Assembly: GCA_002083825.1 (NCBI GenBank)
Contig: DAZV01000036.1
Location: forward strand, 1 to 64,000
Direction of reading: 5' to 3'
Origin: Candidatus Sericytochromatia bacterium S15B-MN24 CBMW_12
Lineage (GTDB): Bacteria > Cyanobacteriota > Sericytochromatia > S15B-MN24 > UBA4093
Length of the DNA stretch: 64,000 nt
The first letter of the stretch is position 1. Every line of letters starts with the position of its first letter. Below the pieces are notes generated by a model, which was not told the origin of the DNA, made no database searches, and was given only the letters and a program-made list of their open reading frames with translations. Below are positions 36,369 through 44,556 of this stretch, piece after piece. A program made the translations under genes and the position numbers.

Positions 36369-37301
36369 ATGGGCATACGATTGACCCGTCGTCATCGAGC
36401 GCTGCTTGGCCTACTGGCCGCAGCGCTCACGACGGGCTGCCCGCCTGTCAATCCGCCGGATTCCGGACTGAATCCAGACGAGGAGGCCGATCGCTTGGCG
36501 ATCTCGGCCCTCCTCGATCAACCTGAACTTGCCCCCTTCTTCCAGTCTCGCCTCATCAACGATGGGGTCGGCATCTTCTGCGCGACCGAAGAGGCCCTTC
36601 CTCCCGACTTGCCTCGCCGCTGGGGCCGTAGCTACGCCACTTTTGTCAAGGGGAAGGTCGAGAAGGCCGCAGATTCAACCTCCATCAAGGTCAACCGTGC
36701 TACCGAAGCCACGGGCCTCTATAAGAGAGAGCGGGCCGGAAAGCTGATTCTCGACTTTACCTGGCAGCGCAAGCTCCTCTACAAGCCGTTCGTCGATGAC
36801 TCGCAGCGAACCGCCACCTTCCGCAAGTCGGAGGGAACCTGGAAACTCGACGCCATCGATCTCGCCCGCATCCATCCCACCAATTCCGCGCTTCGAGTCG
36901 GATCCTTCGGGCTCAGCGTCGATGGCAAAACTCCGCGACGCTTCCTTGCAAGTGACATGCTGCCCGTCGCAGAGCTCCCTCTCGTCCATCCCGGCGCTGC
37001 CGGACGACTCGAGGTCCAGCTCTCTTTCGAGGGGGAGTCGACGGATCCCGGCTTCCATGCCTTTCTTACCGTTCCGCCGATGGCGGCACGCTGGCTGATG
37101 AAGGATGATGGCAAGGATGGCGACGTCAAGGCCAAAGACGGCGTCTACACGGCCCGATTCTCCTTCCCGGAGCAACCTGGGCTGCGGCACCTTGTGGTGG
37201 AAGCGATCGCCGCCAGGACCCTCGCCGATCCGACGATGACCAATTACGATGCGGCTCAGTGGGGCATTCCCTACCGAGTTCTAGAAGGTGAGGCACGATG
37301 A
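36369..37301 (+). CDS. Predicted lipoprotein, first of a coupled pair
   Basis: A 310-residue exported protein. I use the ATG at 36369 because GAGAGGGGG precedes it and a clean signal peptide with lipobox LTTGC follows. The C-terminal part (about 190-305) ends in an Ig-like module with GDVKAKDGVYTARFSFPEQ, similar to choice-of-anchor or extracellular beta domains. Its stop overlaps the next start (ATGATG), so the two are translated together. No family recognised. Confidence 0.72.
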   Translation: MGIRLTRRHRALLGLLAAALTTGCPPVNPPDSGLNPDEEADRLAISALLDQPELAPFFQSRLINDGVGIFCATEEALPPDLPRRWGRSYATFVKGKVEKAADSTSIKVNRATEATGLYKRERAGKLILDFTWQRKLLYKPFVDDSQRTATFRKSEGTWKLDAIDLARIHPTNSALRVGSFGLSVDGKTPRRFLASDMLPVAELPLVHPGAAGRLEVQLSFEGESTDPGFHAFLTVPPMAARWLMKDDGKDGDVKAKDGVYTARFSFPEQPGLRHLVVEAIAARTLADPTMTNYDAAQWGIPYRVLEGEAR

Positions 37302-38362
37302 TGCGGCGTATGACTTCCGCGGGGAGAAACTTAGCGACATGCCTTCTGCTCGTCCTGCCTCTGACCTTGGCGCCGACCGGCTGCACGAGTACCGGCTTTT
37401 TAGTGGATGGCATGAAAACCGGAAATTCCCTCGCCCCGGGTGGCAGGCCGGGGACGAGTGAAGGGAATCCGAGCGATGCGCCGAATCAAGCGGCATTTAT
37501 CGGGCTTTACCAGACCGCCGTTGGACCCTTGCTGCTCAAGGCGGGGCGTCTCTTTTCCCTCGATTCGGGCGAGCTTCGCGACTGGGGGGCGGCACCTCGG
37601 ACCGGCATGGCGTGGTCGCTCGTCATGACCTCGGCTCAAGAAGGCTGGAGCGTGGGGGAAGAGGGGATCGCCCACTACCGGAACCAGATCTGGGAGCCTG
37701 TCGTCAGCGGCAGCGATGACCGGCTCGCGGGGGCGAATGGCAAGGCGATACAATTGACGGACGTTTCCTTCGCGAACTCGGTGCGGGGTTACGCGGTTGG
37801 AACCCATGGAGCCGTTCTCGCGTACGAAAACGAAGTTTGGACTCGACTAGTCGATACGACCTTCGAAGGCAAGCATTTCGGAACGGTCCGGGCGGTTGCG
37901 ACGGACGACGTCTGGGTTGCCGGCGAGGACGTGCTGCACTTCGACGGAAGCAACTGGGAGTCGATTGGGCTTCCGGACGCGGGTGCGCCGGTCAGCGGTC
38001 TGGTCGTCCTCGAAGACGAGGTTTGGACCAGTTCCGGGGATGCCGTTTGGCGTTGGGATCGGCTGCAACGCACGTGGAGCAAGCCCCAGGCCGATCTGGT
38101 CATGGGAACCATGGGATCTCCTCAGGCGGTCCCCGGCCCAGCGGGTTCGGTGCGGGCCTGGGCGCTGGACGTCGGAACTGCGGGGGGGACCCTGTACCGA
38201 CTGACGTCGGGCGTCTGGGAACGAACGACCATGCAGGCGCCTCCGGACGTCGCCCTCGATTCCCTGGCGCTTCTGGATGCCGATACCGGGTATGCGTTGA
38301 GCTACGACGGGGTGGCCGCCTATGCGTTCGATAAGGGATCCTGGACGCGACTGAAGGACTGA
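37298..38362 (+). CDS. Lipoprotein with BNR-like beta-propeller
   Basis: A 354-residue exported protein with lipobox APTGC after a long signal peptide. The mature part has repeated segments of the type G-W-S-V-G..G..HY..W, including GYAVGTHGAVLAYENEVW, DVWVAGEDVLHFDGSNWE and GYALSYDGVAAYAFDKGSW, which suggest a propeller of about six blades related to BNR/Ycf48 repeats. The start overlaps the preceding lipoprotein gene by ATGA, so they may form a surface complex. Ligand unknown. Confidence 0.75.
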   Translation: MMRRMTSAGRNLATCLLLVLPLTLAPTGCTSTGFLVDGMKTGNSLAPGGRPGTSEGNPSDAPNQAAFIGLYQTAVGPLLLKAGRLFSLDSGELRDWGAAPRTGMAWSLVMTSAQEGWSVGEEGIAHYRNQIWEPVVSGSDDRLAGANGKAIQLTDVSFANSVRGYAVGTHGAVLAYENEVWTRLVDTTFEGKHFGTVRAVATDDVWVAGEDVLHFDGSNWESIGLPDAGAPVSGLVVLEDEVWTSSGDAVWRWDRLQRTWSKPQADLVMGTMGSPQAVPGPAGSVRAWALDVGTAGGTLYRLTSGVWERTTMQAPPDVALDSLALLDADTGYALSYDGVAAYAFDKGSWTRLKD

Positions 38363-38388
38363 ACCGATGCGGCCCCGCATCGGTTCAG
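38358..38388. terminator. Hairpin between convergent lipoprotein and CsbD-like genes
   Basis: A 15-bp stem (ACTGAACCGATGCGG and complement) with a 1-base loop begins at the stop codon of the propeller lipoprotein. It has no T run. Confidence 0.55.
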
Positions 38389-38403
38389 TGTCAGGAGTGA
38401 GGC

Positions 38404-38601
38404 CTAGCGCTTCATGTCCTTGCGAATGTCCTCGGCCTTCTCCTTGATCTCGCCCCATGCCTGGCGAAGATCGCCCTTGACTTCCTCTAGCTTGCCTTCG
38501 CGCTTGACCGTCTCTTCGCCCATCATCTCGCCTTTGAACTCGCGCGCCTTGCCGCCGAGTTCTTCCTTTTTGCCTTTTAGCTTGTCCATTTCGCCTGCCA
38601 T
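38404..38601 (-). CDS. CsbD-like stress protein
   Basis: A 65-residue hydrophilic helical protein with the CsbD pattern MDKLKGKKEELGGKAREFKG, then REGKLEEVKGDLRQAWGEIK. The start MAGEMDK at 38601 lies seven bases after GGGAGGG; longer frames lack conservation. CsbD-family proteins accumulate under general stress; the molecular role is not settled. Confidence 0.85.
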   Translation of the reverse strand: MAGEMDKLKGKKEELGGKAREFKGEMMGEETVKREGKLEEVKGDLRQAWGEIKEKAEDIRKDMKR

Positions 38602-38840
38602 CGTCATCCCTCCCTCTGTTCCGGTCCGGGCGAGCGATTGTCGCCCCGCTTCCAACTCTCCGGAACCCGTCAAATCCCATCCAGGATCGCCCGTGGCTCG
38701 GGTTCGATCGGATCAGAGCCTCATGAAGCGTGCAAGGGCAGCGTACGCGGGTGCCCTTAACAGGTATTTGATACGCCTTTGACGGGGCTTTGTCACCAAG
38801 CGGGTATAAGTTACTCGTCGGCAAGAGAGTGAGGTGAGCC

Positions 38841-39017
38841 ATGTCCCGTCGTGTTCCAGTCAAACGGTCGGTGGCGATTGCGGTTGCCCGTCCCATGCCC
38901 GTGACGGCCGTGCTCGTTCCCGTCGTCGCCGTCGCGGCAGTCAGCGCTTTTTTCGTCAGCCCCTTGCTGGGGCTCGGCATCGTCGGAATCGCCCTCTGGC
39001 ACTCGCTCGGCGAGTAA
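38841..39017 (+). CDS. Small membrane protein, 58 residues
   Basis: The frame runs from ATG 38841 to TAA 39015-39017, with GAGGTGAGCC before the start. The N-terminus is basic (MSRRVPVKRSVAIAVARP), followed by hydrophobic stretches (VTAVLVPVVAVAAVSAFFV and LLGLGIVGIALWHSL), so one or two membrane helices are expected. It reads cleanly into a gap between two genes. No family recognised. Confidence 0.6.
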   Translation: MSRRVPVKRSVAIAVARPMPVTAVLVPVVAVAAVSAFFVSPLLGLGIVGIALWHSLGE

Positions 39018-39143
39018 GCGGTTCATTCGGTGGGGCGGGAGTCATTCCGCCCCTTTTTATTTTGGCGACTAATCAGGTGAGCATGCGGGTATAATACGGA
39101 GTAGGGAACAATGGGGTTCCTGAGAGACAGAGAGGACGACGCG

Positions 39144-39689
39144 ATGTCCATCTCACGCACGACCTTCCGCTTGATTCAGCGATCCCAGAAGGGACCCGAG
39201 GCGATCGGCCTGGCCTTCCTCGCTCTGCGGGCGGTCATCCCCTACGCGCAGATCGATTGCGTCCAGTTGAATCGCCGGAAGTTCGGCATCGACACGTCCC
39301 GCTATCCCCAAGCAATTTGGCATCAGCTGCTGCAAAACCCCGAGTGGCATACCAAGCTGGTCTTTCACCTGGCGAGCAGCCTGGTGGCCAAGGACCATGG
39401 CGAGCGATGCGCGTTGCAAGCTGATTTCGGTCGGCTGCTCAACGACCCCGAGACCCGGGTGATGCTTCATGGCACCATGCTCTTCGAGAGCGAAGGCACT
39501 CCCGCGCTGCTGGCAGGGCAGGGGCTACCGATGACGGAAGCCTTCGGCTGCGATCTGCAAGTGGACGCCTACACCGAGTACGTCAAGCAGATGCGCCGCG
39601 ACGATCAGCTCGGCGAAAAGCTCGCTCTCCAGCAACAGCTCTACGGATCCCTGGCGATCGCCGACCCCCTGGCCCACAGCATCGATTAG
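39144..39689 (+). CDS. Conserved-looking protein of unknown function
   Basis: A 181-residue soluble protein. I start at the ATG at 39144 (MSISRTTFRL), after GAGAGGACGACG. It is mostly helical, with no signal peptide and no recognised motif; GMLFESEG-like and AFGCDLQVDAYTEYV segments are the most distinctive. The frame shows normal codon use for the region. Its stop overlaps that of the convergent acpS gene by four bases. Confidence 0.65.
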   Translation: MSISRTTFRLIQRSQKGPEAIGLAFLALRAVIPYAQIDCVQLNRRKFGIDTSRYPQAIWHQLLQNPEWHTKLVFHLASSLVAKDHGERCALQADFGRLLNDPETRVMLHGTMLFESEGTPALLAGQGLPMTEAFGCDLQVDAYTEYVKQMRRDDQLGEKLALQQQLYGSLAIADPLAHSID

Positions 39690-40081
39690 CGTTCGAAGAC
39701 CACCATGGCCATGGCCTGACTCCCCGTGTGAGTCAAGCTCAAGTGAGCGCACGTCACGCCGCGCTCATGAGCCAGCGTGGCGGCCGCGCCGTGGAGCTTC
39801 AGCAAAGGGCGGCCGTTGGGCTCGCGCATGACCTCGAAGTCGGTCCAACGCATCCCATGCGTCCAACCTTTCCCCAGCGCCTTGATCGCTGCTTCCTTGG
39901 CCGCGAACCTGGCAGCCAAGCCGATGTCCGGATCCTTCTGGCGCAGGCAATACCCCGACTCCCCTTCCGTAAAGACGCGCTTGAGAAAAGCATCACCGTG
40001 ACGGGAACGCACCTCGGCGATGCGCGGGATGTCGACCAGATCGATGCCGATCCCCAGGATCTTCCCATCGTCGGGGCCCAT
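39686..40081 (-). CDS. acpS: Holo-[acyl-carrier-protein] synthase
   Basis: A 131-residue enzyme that transfers 4'-phosphopantetheine from CoA to acyl carrier protein. Motifs: GIGIDLVDIPRIAEV (Mg-binding Asp), RFAAKEAAIKALG (FxxKEAxxKALG) and the C-terminal HLSLTHTGSQAMAMVV. The ATG overlaps the aminotransferase stop (TGATG), so it is coupled to that gene. Length is normal. Confidence 0.95.
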   Translation of the reverse strand: MGPDDGKILGIGIDLVDIPRIAEVRSRHGDAFLKRVFTEGESGYCLRQKDPDIGLAARFAAKEAAIKALGKGWTHGMRWTDFEVMREPNGRPLLKLHGAAATLAHERGVTCAHLSLTHTGSQAMAMVVFER

Positions 40082-41217
40082 CACGCGAGCACTTCCCGGC
40101 CCGAGGACGGCATGAGCGGCGGACGGGCCCCGCTCAAAGCCGCCAGCGCCGCCTGGAGCCGTCCCGCATCCCGGTGGCCGTACCCGATGCGCAGCGCTCC
40201 CGGGTAGCCGAGGCACGAGCCCGGGACCACGAAGACGTCATGGACCTCGCGAAGGTGGCGCGCGATCGCCTGATCGTCCTGACCCGCTCGCGGCCAGATC
40301 AGCGTCATGACCCCGGAAGGCGGAAGTTCGACCGATGCCCAGCTGTTCAGCCGAGGCAGGGCGTTCTCGAATAACTTCAGGTTCCGCAGGGCAATCGCCT
40401 GGTTCTCGGCCCAGAGCGCCTCTCGCTCGGGCCATAGCCATTCGAGCATTTGCTCGCTCATCCGGCTCACCGAACAGCTGAGGTGTTCATGCCAGGCCAG
40501 AACTCGCGCGATCACGCGCTTATCCGCACACGCGGCCCATCCCAGCCGCAGCCCGGGAAGGCTCCAGCGCTTGGAGAGCGAATTGACGGCGATCCCGCGC
40601 GCGCTGAGCGTCACGATGCTAGGGTTGAAACCGGGGGTGACGCCGCGGTAGATCTCGTCGACGAGGAGGTAAGCCTCGGGCAGGGCCTCGACTTTTCGGG
40701 CGATCGCGGCCAGCGTTTCCCCGCACAGGATGCGTCCGGTGGGGTTGTGAGGGGTATTGAGCACCACCACGCGGGTGCGGGCGTCGAGAAGCGCCCAGAG
40801 GCTTTCGAGATCGGGCGGGGCGAAGGGGTCGGCGCTCAGCGTCCAGCGCCGGACCTCGACTCCCAGGCCTGCCGCGAGGCCGGCGAACTGGTAGTAGAGC
40901 GGATCCTGAAGGACCAGGTTCGTGCCGGGCTCCAGGAGAGCGAAGAGCACGGCGGCATTGGCCTCGGTGGCGCCGCTGGTCAGGATCAGCTGGTCCGCAT
41001 CCAGGCCGTCCTCGGCGGCGAGGACTCGGCGAAGCGTCTCCGAGCCCGGAGTGCTGGTGTAGCCGGTTTCCAGCAGGGCCGCCGACCAATCGGGGGGAAG
41101 CAGGGACGCAAGACGAGAGCCGGGCAGGCTTTCGATCATCGTCCCGCCGAGTTGATGGCGAGCGCCACCTTGGTAGCGGTTGAACCAGTCTTCCAGCGAG
41201 GGGCTTGTGAGTTGCAA
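40081..41217 (-). CDS. PLP-dependent class I/II aminotransferase
   Basis: A 378-residue fold-type I aminotransferase. I use the TTG at 41217 (reading LQLTSPSLEDW), preceded by GGGAG; the open frame further upstream is antisense to sodB and its promoter region. Motifs: LTSGATEANAAVLFALLEPG (PLP phosphate), NTPHNPTGR (substrate Asn), LVDEIYRG (PLP Asp) and NSLSKRWSLPGLRLGW with the Schiff-base lysine. It resembles aspartate/valine-type aminotransferases; substrate undetermined. Translationally coupled to acpS. Confidence 0.88.
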   Translation of the reverse strand: MQLTSPSLEDWFNRYQGGARHQLGGTMIESLPGSRLASLLPPDWSAALLETGYTSTPGSETLRRVLAAEDGLDADQLILTSGATEANAAVLFALLEPGTNLVLQDPLYYQFAGLAAGLGVEVRRWTLSADPFAPPDLESLWALLDARTRVVVLNTPHNPTGRILCGETLAAIARKVEALPEAYLLVDEIYRGVTPGFNPSIVTLSARGIAVNSLSKRWSLPGLRLGWAACADKRVIARVLAWHEHLSCSVSRMSEQMLEWLWPEREALWAENQAIALRNLKLFENALPRLNSWASVELPPSGVMTLIWPRAGQDDQAIARHLREVHDVFVVPGSCLGYPGALRIGYGHRDAGRLQAALAALSGARPPLMPSSGREVLA

Positions 41218-41361
41218 GGCGGTCTCCCTTCGATTGCCCCTGATGCTACCAAGAAACGGGGCCCTCGGCAAATGGACGCTCCCTTGACGTCTCGTTTGCC
41301 GAGGTGAATAATAATGAAGGTCCATTAAGACCCTCACCACTTCCACTGAGGAGGATAAGCA

Positions 41362-42009
41362 ATGTCGACTGCCACAATGCAAAAATACGAAGTTCGCCCG
41401 TACGACCTCACCGGCCTCGAAGGCCTTTCGGAAGAGCAAATTGCTCAGCACAAGAAGCTCTACGAGGGCTATGTCAACAACACCAACAAGCTGCTTGACG
41501 AGACCCGCAAGATGCTGGAGAACGGGGAGGCCGATGGCCTGAACCCCTATTTCGCCGAGCTCAAGCGCCGATTCGGGTTCGAATTCAACGGCATGGTGCT
41601 TCACGAGTACTACTTCAGCAACCTCAAGGCCAAGGGTGGTGCGCTTCCCGCCGGCGGCCGCCTGGCCAGGGCCCTCGAGGATTCCTTCGGTTCCGTCGAG
41701 AACTGGATGAAGGACTTCATGGGCGTCGCCAAGATGCGCGGCGTGGGCTGGGCCATCCTTTACCAGGATAATCGCACCGGCAAGCTGACCAACCACTGGA
41801 TCACTCTCCACGAGGAAGGTAACGTGGCGGGCTTCCGCCCGATTCTGGTCATCGACGTCTGGGAGCATGCCTTCGCGGTCGATTACAAGCCGACCGAGCG
41901 CGGCAAGTACCTGGACGCCGTCATGAAGTGCATCGACTGGGCCAAGGCCGAGTCGCGCCTGATGGGCGAGGACGAGCTGGCCAAGAACCGCCAGATGGTC
42001 AGCAAGTAA
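41362..42009 (+). CDS. sodB: Superoxide dismutase (Fe/Mn family)
   Basis: A 215-residue enzyme. GAGGAGGATAAGC precedes the ATG. Metal ligands are apparent as His in QIAQHKKLYEGYVNN, His in GMVLHEYYFSNL and the Asp/His pair in VIDVWEHAFAVDY. The sequence is somewhat divergent from E. coli SodB around the first histidine, so the metal (Fe, Mn or either) is uncertain. No signal peptide. A strong hairpin follows. Confidence 0.93.
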   Translation: MSTATMQKYEVRPYDLTGLEGLSEEQIAQHKKLYEGYVNNTNKLLDETRKMLENGEADGLNPYFAELKRRFGFEFNGMVLHEYYFSNLKAKGGALPAGGRLARALEDSFGSVENWMKDFMGVAKMRGVGWAILYQDNRTGKLTNHWITLHEEGNVAGFRPILVIDVWEHAFAVDYKPTERGKYLDAVMKCIDWAKAESRLMGEDELAKNRQMVSK

Positions 42010-42024
42010 CCCTCAACTGACTCG

Positions 42025-42067
42025 ATGCGAACGGCGCGGGGAGCTTGGCTCCCCGCGCCGTTCGCAT
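42025..42067 (+). terminator. Hairpin after sodB
   Basis: A perfect 20-bp GC-rich stem with a TTG loop begins 16 bases after the sodB stop. There is no T run downstream. Confidence 0.65.
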
Positions 42068-42116
42068 GAGGAGCCCTGCATGAGCGCAATCCTTGCATGA
42101 TGACGCCGGATCGGTT

Positions 42117-42219
42117 TTAGCGCCAGCGGCTGTTTCGTAAGGCAGCGAGAGAATGCCGTGAGGCAGGGATCATGGGGCGTATTTCCATCTCTCGCTGTCC
42201 TGAAGAAACGAGCTTTGCT
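42117..42219 (+). repeat. Dispersed intergenic repeat, copy A
   Basis: Shares three blocks with 50549-50624: TTAGCGCCAGCGGCTGTT (42117-42134), GCGAGAGAANGCCGT and AACGAGCTTTGCT (42207-42219). This copy also holds an inverted pair CAGCGAGAGA (42143-42152) and TCTCTCGCTG (42188-42197), so it can fold into a hairpin. The last block forms the left edge of the -10 of the ABC transporter gene. Confidence 0.75.
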
Positions 42220-42224
42220 ATAAT
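42216..42224 (+). promoter_or_regulatory. Extended -10 promoter, probable leaderless start
   Basis: TGCTATAAT (extended -10) ends 7 bases before the ATG at 42232. Transcription would start at or next to the A of the ATG, and no ribosome binding site is seen. Confidence 0.65.
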
Positions 42225-42231
42225 GCCCCGT

Positions 42232-43692
42232 ATGAACCGCGCGCTTACTCTATCCTGGATAACCGGGCTCCTGGCCCTCTTGCTGCTGGTCGTTCCGGGC
42301 TGCTCCCGGGAAGTCCCGCCTTCGAATGATGCGCTCGAGCGCGTTCGCCGGGCCGGCGAACTCGTCATCGGAACCGATGCCACTTACCCTCCCTTCGAGA
42401 ACAAGGTCGGTTCCGAACTCGTCGGCTTCGACGTCGAGCTCGGCAATGCCATCGCCGGCAAGCTGGGAGTCAGGCCCCGCTGGGTCAACTCGTCGTTCGA
42501 CGGGATCTTCCCCGCCCTCCTGAGCCGCAAGTTCGACATGGTCATGTCGGCGGCGACCATCACGCCCGAGCGCCAGAAGTCCCTCGCTTTCAGCGATCCC
42601 TACTATGACGCGGGCCAGGTCATCACCCTCCGCCGCGACCAGAAGGTCCTCGACCTCGACGCGTTGACCGGCAAGTCGGTGGGGGTCCAGATCAACACCA
42701 CCGGCCACGTCATGCTCGAAGCCCGGGCGGGCGTTCGATTGAAGAAGTTCAATTCCATCGACCTCGCCTTCCTGGATCTGCAGAACGGTCGGCTGGATGC
42801 GGTGGTGAACGACGCTCCCACCACCCGGTACATGCTCAAGCAGAGCTTTCCGAACCTGATCGTGGCGGGGGATCCCTTCACCTCCGAGCACTACGGCATC
42901 GTCTTCCATCCCTCGGACGCGTCGCTCGTGACCGCCGTGAACGAGGCCTTGGCCGAGTTCAAGGCGTCGGGGGAGTATGCGACGATCTACGCGAAGTGGT
43001 TCGCCGCGAGCCAGGATGCCGTGGCTTCCCCGTCGGCTCCCTTGCTTTTCGACCCCTCGCTCTTGAAGGACCTCTGGCGGTACTTGCTCAACGGCATGCT
43101 CTGGACGGTTCAGCTCACGGGCTGGGGCTTGCTCTGCGGCTTGCCTATCGGCTTGCTGGTGGGGATTCTCCGGGTCAGTCCGCTGCGCCCGCTGTCGATG
43201 GCGAGCGCGATCTACGTCGAGGCCATCCGGGGAACCCCGCTCCTGGTCCAGATCTTCACCATTTACTTCGTCTTGCCGGCCTTCGGGATCCGGATTCCGG
43301 AGTACCTGGCGGCGATTCTGGCGCTGAGCATCAATGCGAGCGCTTACATCGCCGAGATCTTCCGGGCGGGAATCCAGTCCATCGCCAAGGGTCAGATGGA
43401 GGCTGCGCGGTCGCTGGGCTTCGGCTACGTCTCGGCGATGGGGCTGGTCATCTTGCCTCAGGCGATGCGGCGGGTCGTGCCGCCCTTGACCAACGAGGCG
43501 ATCGCCCTGCTCAAGGACTCCTCGCTCGTCTCCTTGATGGGCATGACCGAGCTCACTCGGACCGGGCAAGAACTCGCCAGCCGTCTCGCCAATCCAACCA
43601 CTGTCTGGCTCGCCGTGGCCCTCTGTTACCTCTTGCTCACCATTCCCTTGACGAGTGTCGCACGCCTACTCGAGAAGCGGTGGACCTACTGA
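42232..43692 (+). CDS. Polar amino-acid ABC transporter: fused binding protein and permease
   Basis: A 486-residue fusion. A signal peptide with lipobox VVPGC anchors the N-terminus. Residues about 25-260 are an SBP_bac_3 domain ([34 protein letters not shown]). Residues about 275-480 are a HisM/GlnP-type permease with about five helices and the EAA loop around [24 protein letters not shown]. Gln/Glu/Asp-type amino acids are the likely cargo. The ATPase gene follows 37 bases on. The start is MNRALTLSW, directly after an extended -10. Confidence 0.92.
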   Translation: MNRALTLSWITGLLALLLLVVPGCSREVPPSNDALERVRRAGELVIGTDATYPPFENKVGSELVGFDVELGNAIAGKLGVRPRWVNSSFDGIFPALLSRKFDMVMSAATITPERQKSLAFSDPYYDAGQVITLRRDQKVLDLDALTGKSVGVQINTTGHVMLEARAGVRLKKFNSIDLAFLDLQNGRLDAVVNDAPTTRYMLKQSFPNLIVAGDPFTSEHYGIVFHPSDASLVTAVNEALAEFKASGEYATIYAKWFAASQDAVASPSAPLLFDPSLLKDLWRYLLNGMLWTVQLTGWGLLCGLPIGLLVGILRVSPLRPLSMASAIYVEAIRGTPLLVQIFTIYFVLPAFGIRIPEYLAAILALSINASAYIAEIFRAGIQSIAKGQMEAARSLGFGYVSAMGLVILPQAMRRVVPPLTNEAIALLKDSSLVSLMGMTELTRTGQELASRLANPTTVWLAVALCYLLLTIPLTSVARLLEKRWTY

Positions 43693-43729
43693 TGACGATC
43701 CCTTCCGCATCCCGTTCGGGAACTCGCCG

Positions 43730-44476
43730 ATGATCCGCTTCGAGCAGGTCGTCAAGCGCTTCGGTCGCCTTACGGTGCTCGACGGGATCGACCTGCACGT
43801 CCCCGCGGGCCAGAAACTGGTCCTGCTCGGGCCCAGCGGATCGGGTAAGAGTACGCTCTTGCGCTGTATCAACCGGCTCGAGAGCATCGAGGAGGGCCAC
43901 GTCTGGGTGAACGGCGTGGACGTGGCGGATCCCCGCACCGACCTGAACCGCCTGCGGATGGACGTGGGGATGGTCTTTCAGTCCTTCAACCTCTTCCCGC
44001 ATCTGACGGTCCTCGAGAACATCACCCTGGCCCCTCGACGGCTTCGGGGCGAGCGCAACCCGGATGACAAGGCCATGGAGCTCCTGGAACGCGTGGGCAT
44101 TCCCGAGAAGGCCAAGTGCTTCCCGGGGCAGCTGTCCGGCGGGCAGCAGCAGCGCGTGGCCATCGCGAGGGGGCTTGCCATGCGCCCCCAGGCCTTGCTT
44201 TTCGACGAGCCCACTTCCGCGCTGGATCCCGAGATGGTCCAGGAGGTGCTCGGAGTCATGACGGACGTGGCCAAGGACGGCCTGACGATGATCGTGGTGA
44301 CCCACGAGATGGCCTTCGCCAGGGAAGTCTCGGACCGGATCCTCTTCATGGATGGGGGGAAGATCGTCGAGGATGCTCCGCCCGAGGAGTTTTTCGAGCA
44401 CCCCTCGACCGATCGCGCGCGCGCGTTTCTCGCCAAGATGGTTAGGCCATCGGCAGCTCGCACACCCACGGTGTGA
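43730..44476 (+). CDS. Polar amino-acid ABC transporter ATPase
   Basis: A 248-residue GlnQ-type ATPase on the cytoplasmic face that powers the preceding fused permease. Walker [13 protein letters not shown]-loop [13 protein letters not shown], signature [15 protein letters not shown], Walker [14 protein letters not shown] and H-loop [12 protein letters not shown] are all intact. I start at the ATG at 43730 (MIRFEQVVK); the ribosome site is weak. Together the two genes make a full importer. Confidence 0.94.
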   Translation: MIRFEQVVKRFGRLTVLDGIDLHVPAGQKLVLLGPSGSGKSTLLRCINRLESIEEGHVWVNGVDVADPRTDLNRLRMDVGMVFQSFNLFPHLTVLENITLAPRRLRGERNPDDKAMELLERVGIPEKAKCFPGQLSGGQQQRVAIARGLAMRPQALLFDEPTSALDPEMVQEVLGVMTDVAKDGLTMIVVTHEMAFAREVSDRILFMDGGKIVEDAPPEEFFEHPSTDRARAFLAKMVRPSAARTPTV

Positions 44477-44520
44477 TCGCGGTCCTGTTGCTCCCTTGAT
44501 TTCCCGGGTAAGATGCGTTC

Positions 44521-44556
44521 ATGAACGTGAGGGAAGGGATGAGGTCGAGGTCGTGA
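44521..44556 (+). CDS. Possible 11-codon leader peptide
   Basis: ATG at 44521 opens an 11-codon frame (MNVREGMRSRS) whose TGA overlaps the GTG start of the next gene as GTGA. TAAGAT lies exactly 6 bases before this ATG, as at other probable leaderless starts in the window. It may feed ribosomes to the downstream start by termination and reinitiation. Alternatively it is chance. Confidence 0.3.
   Translation: MNVREGMRSRS

Noticed and set aside
41218-41868. N-terminal extension of the aminotransferase frame
   Set aside because: The extra 217 codons lie opposite sodB and its upstream region; homology begins after the TTG at 41217, which has a GGGAG site.
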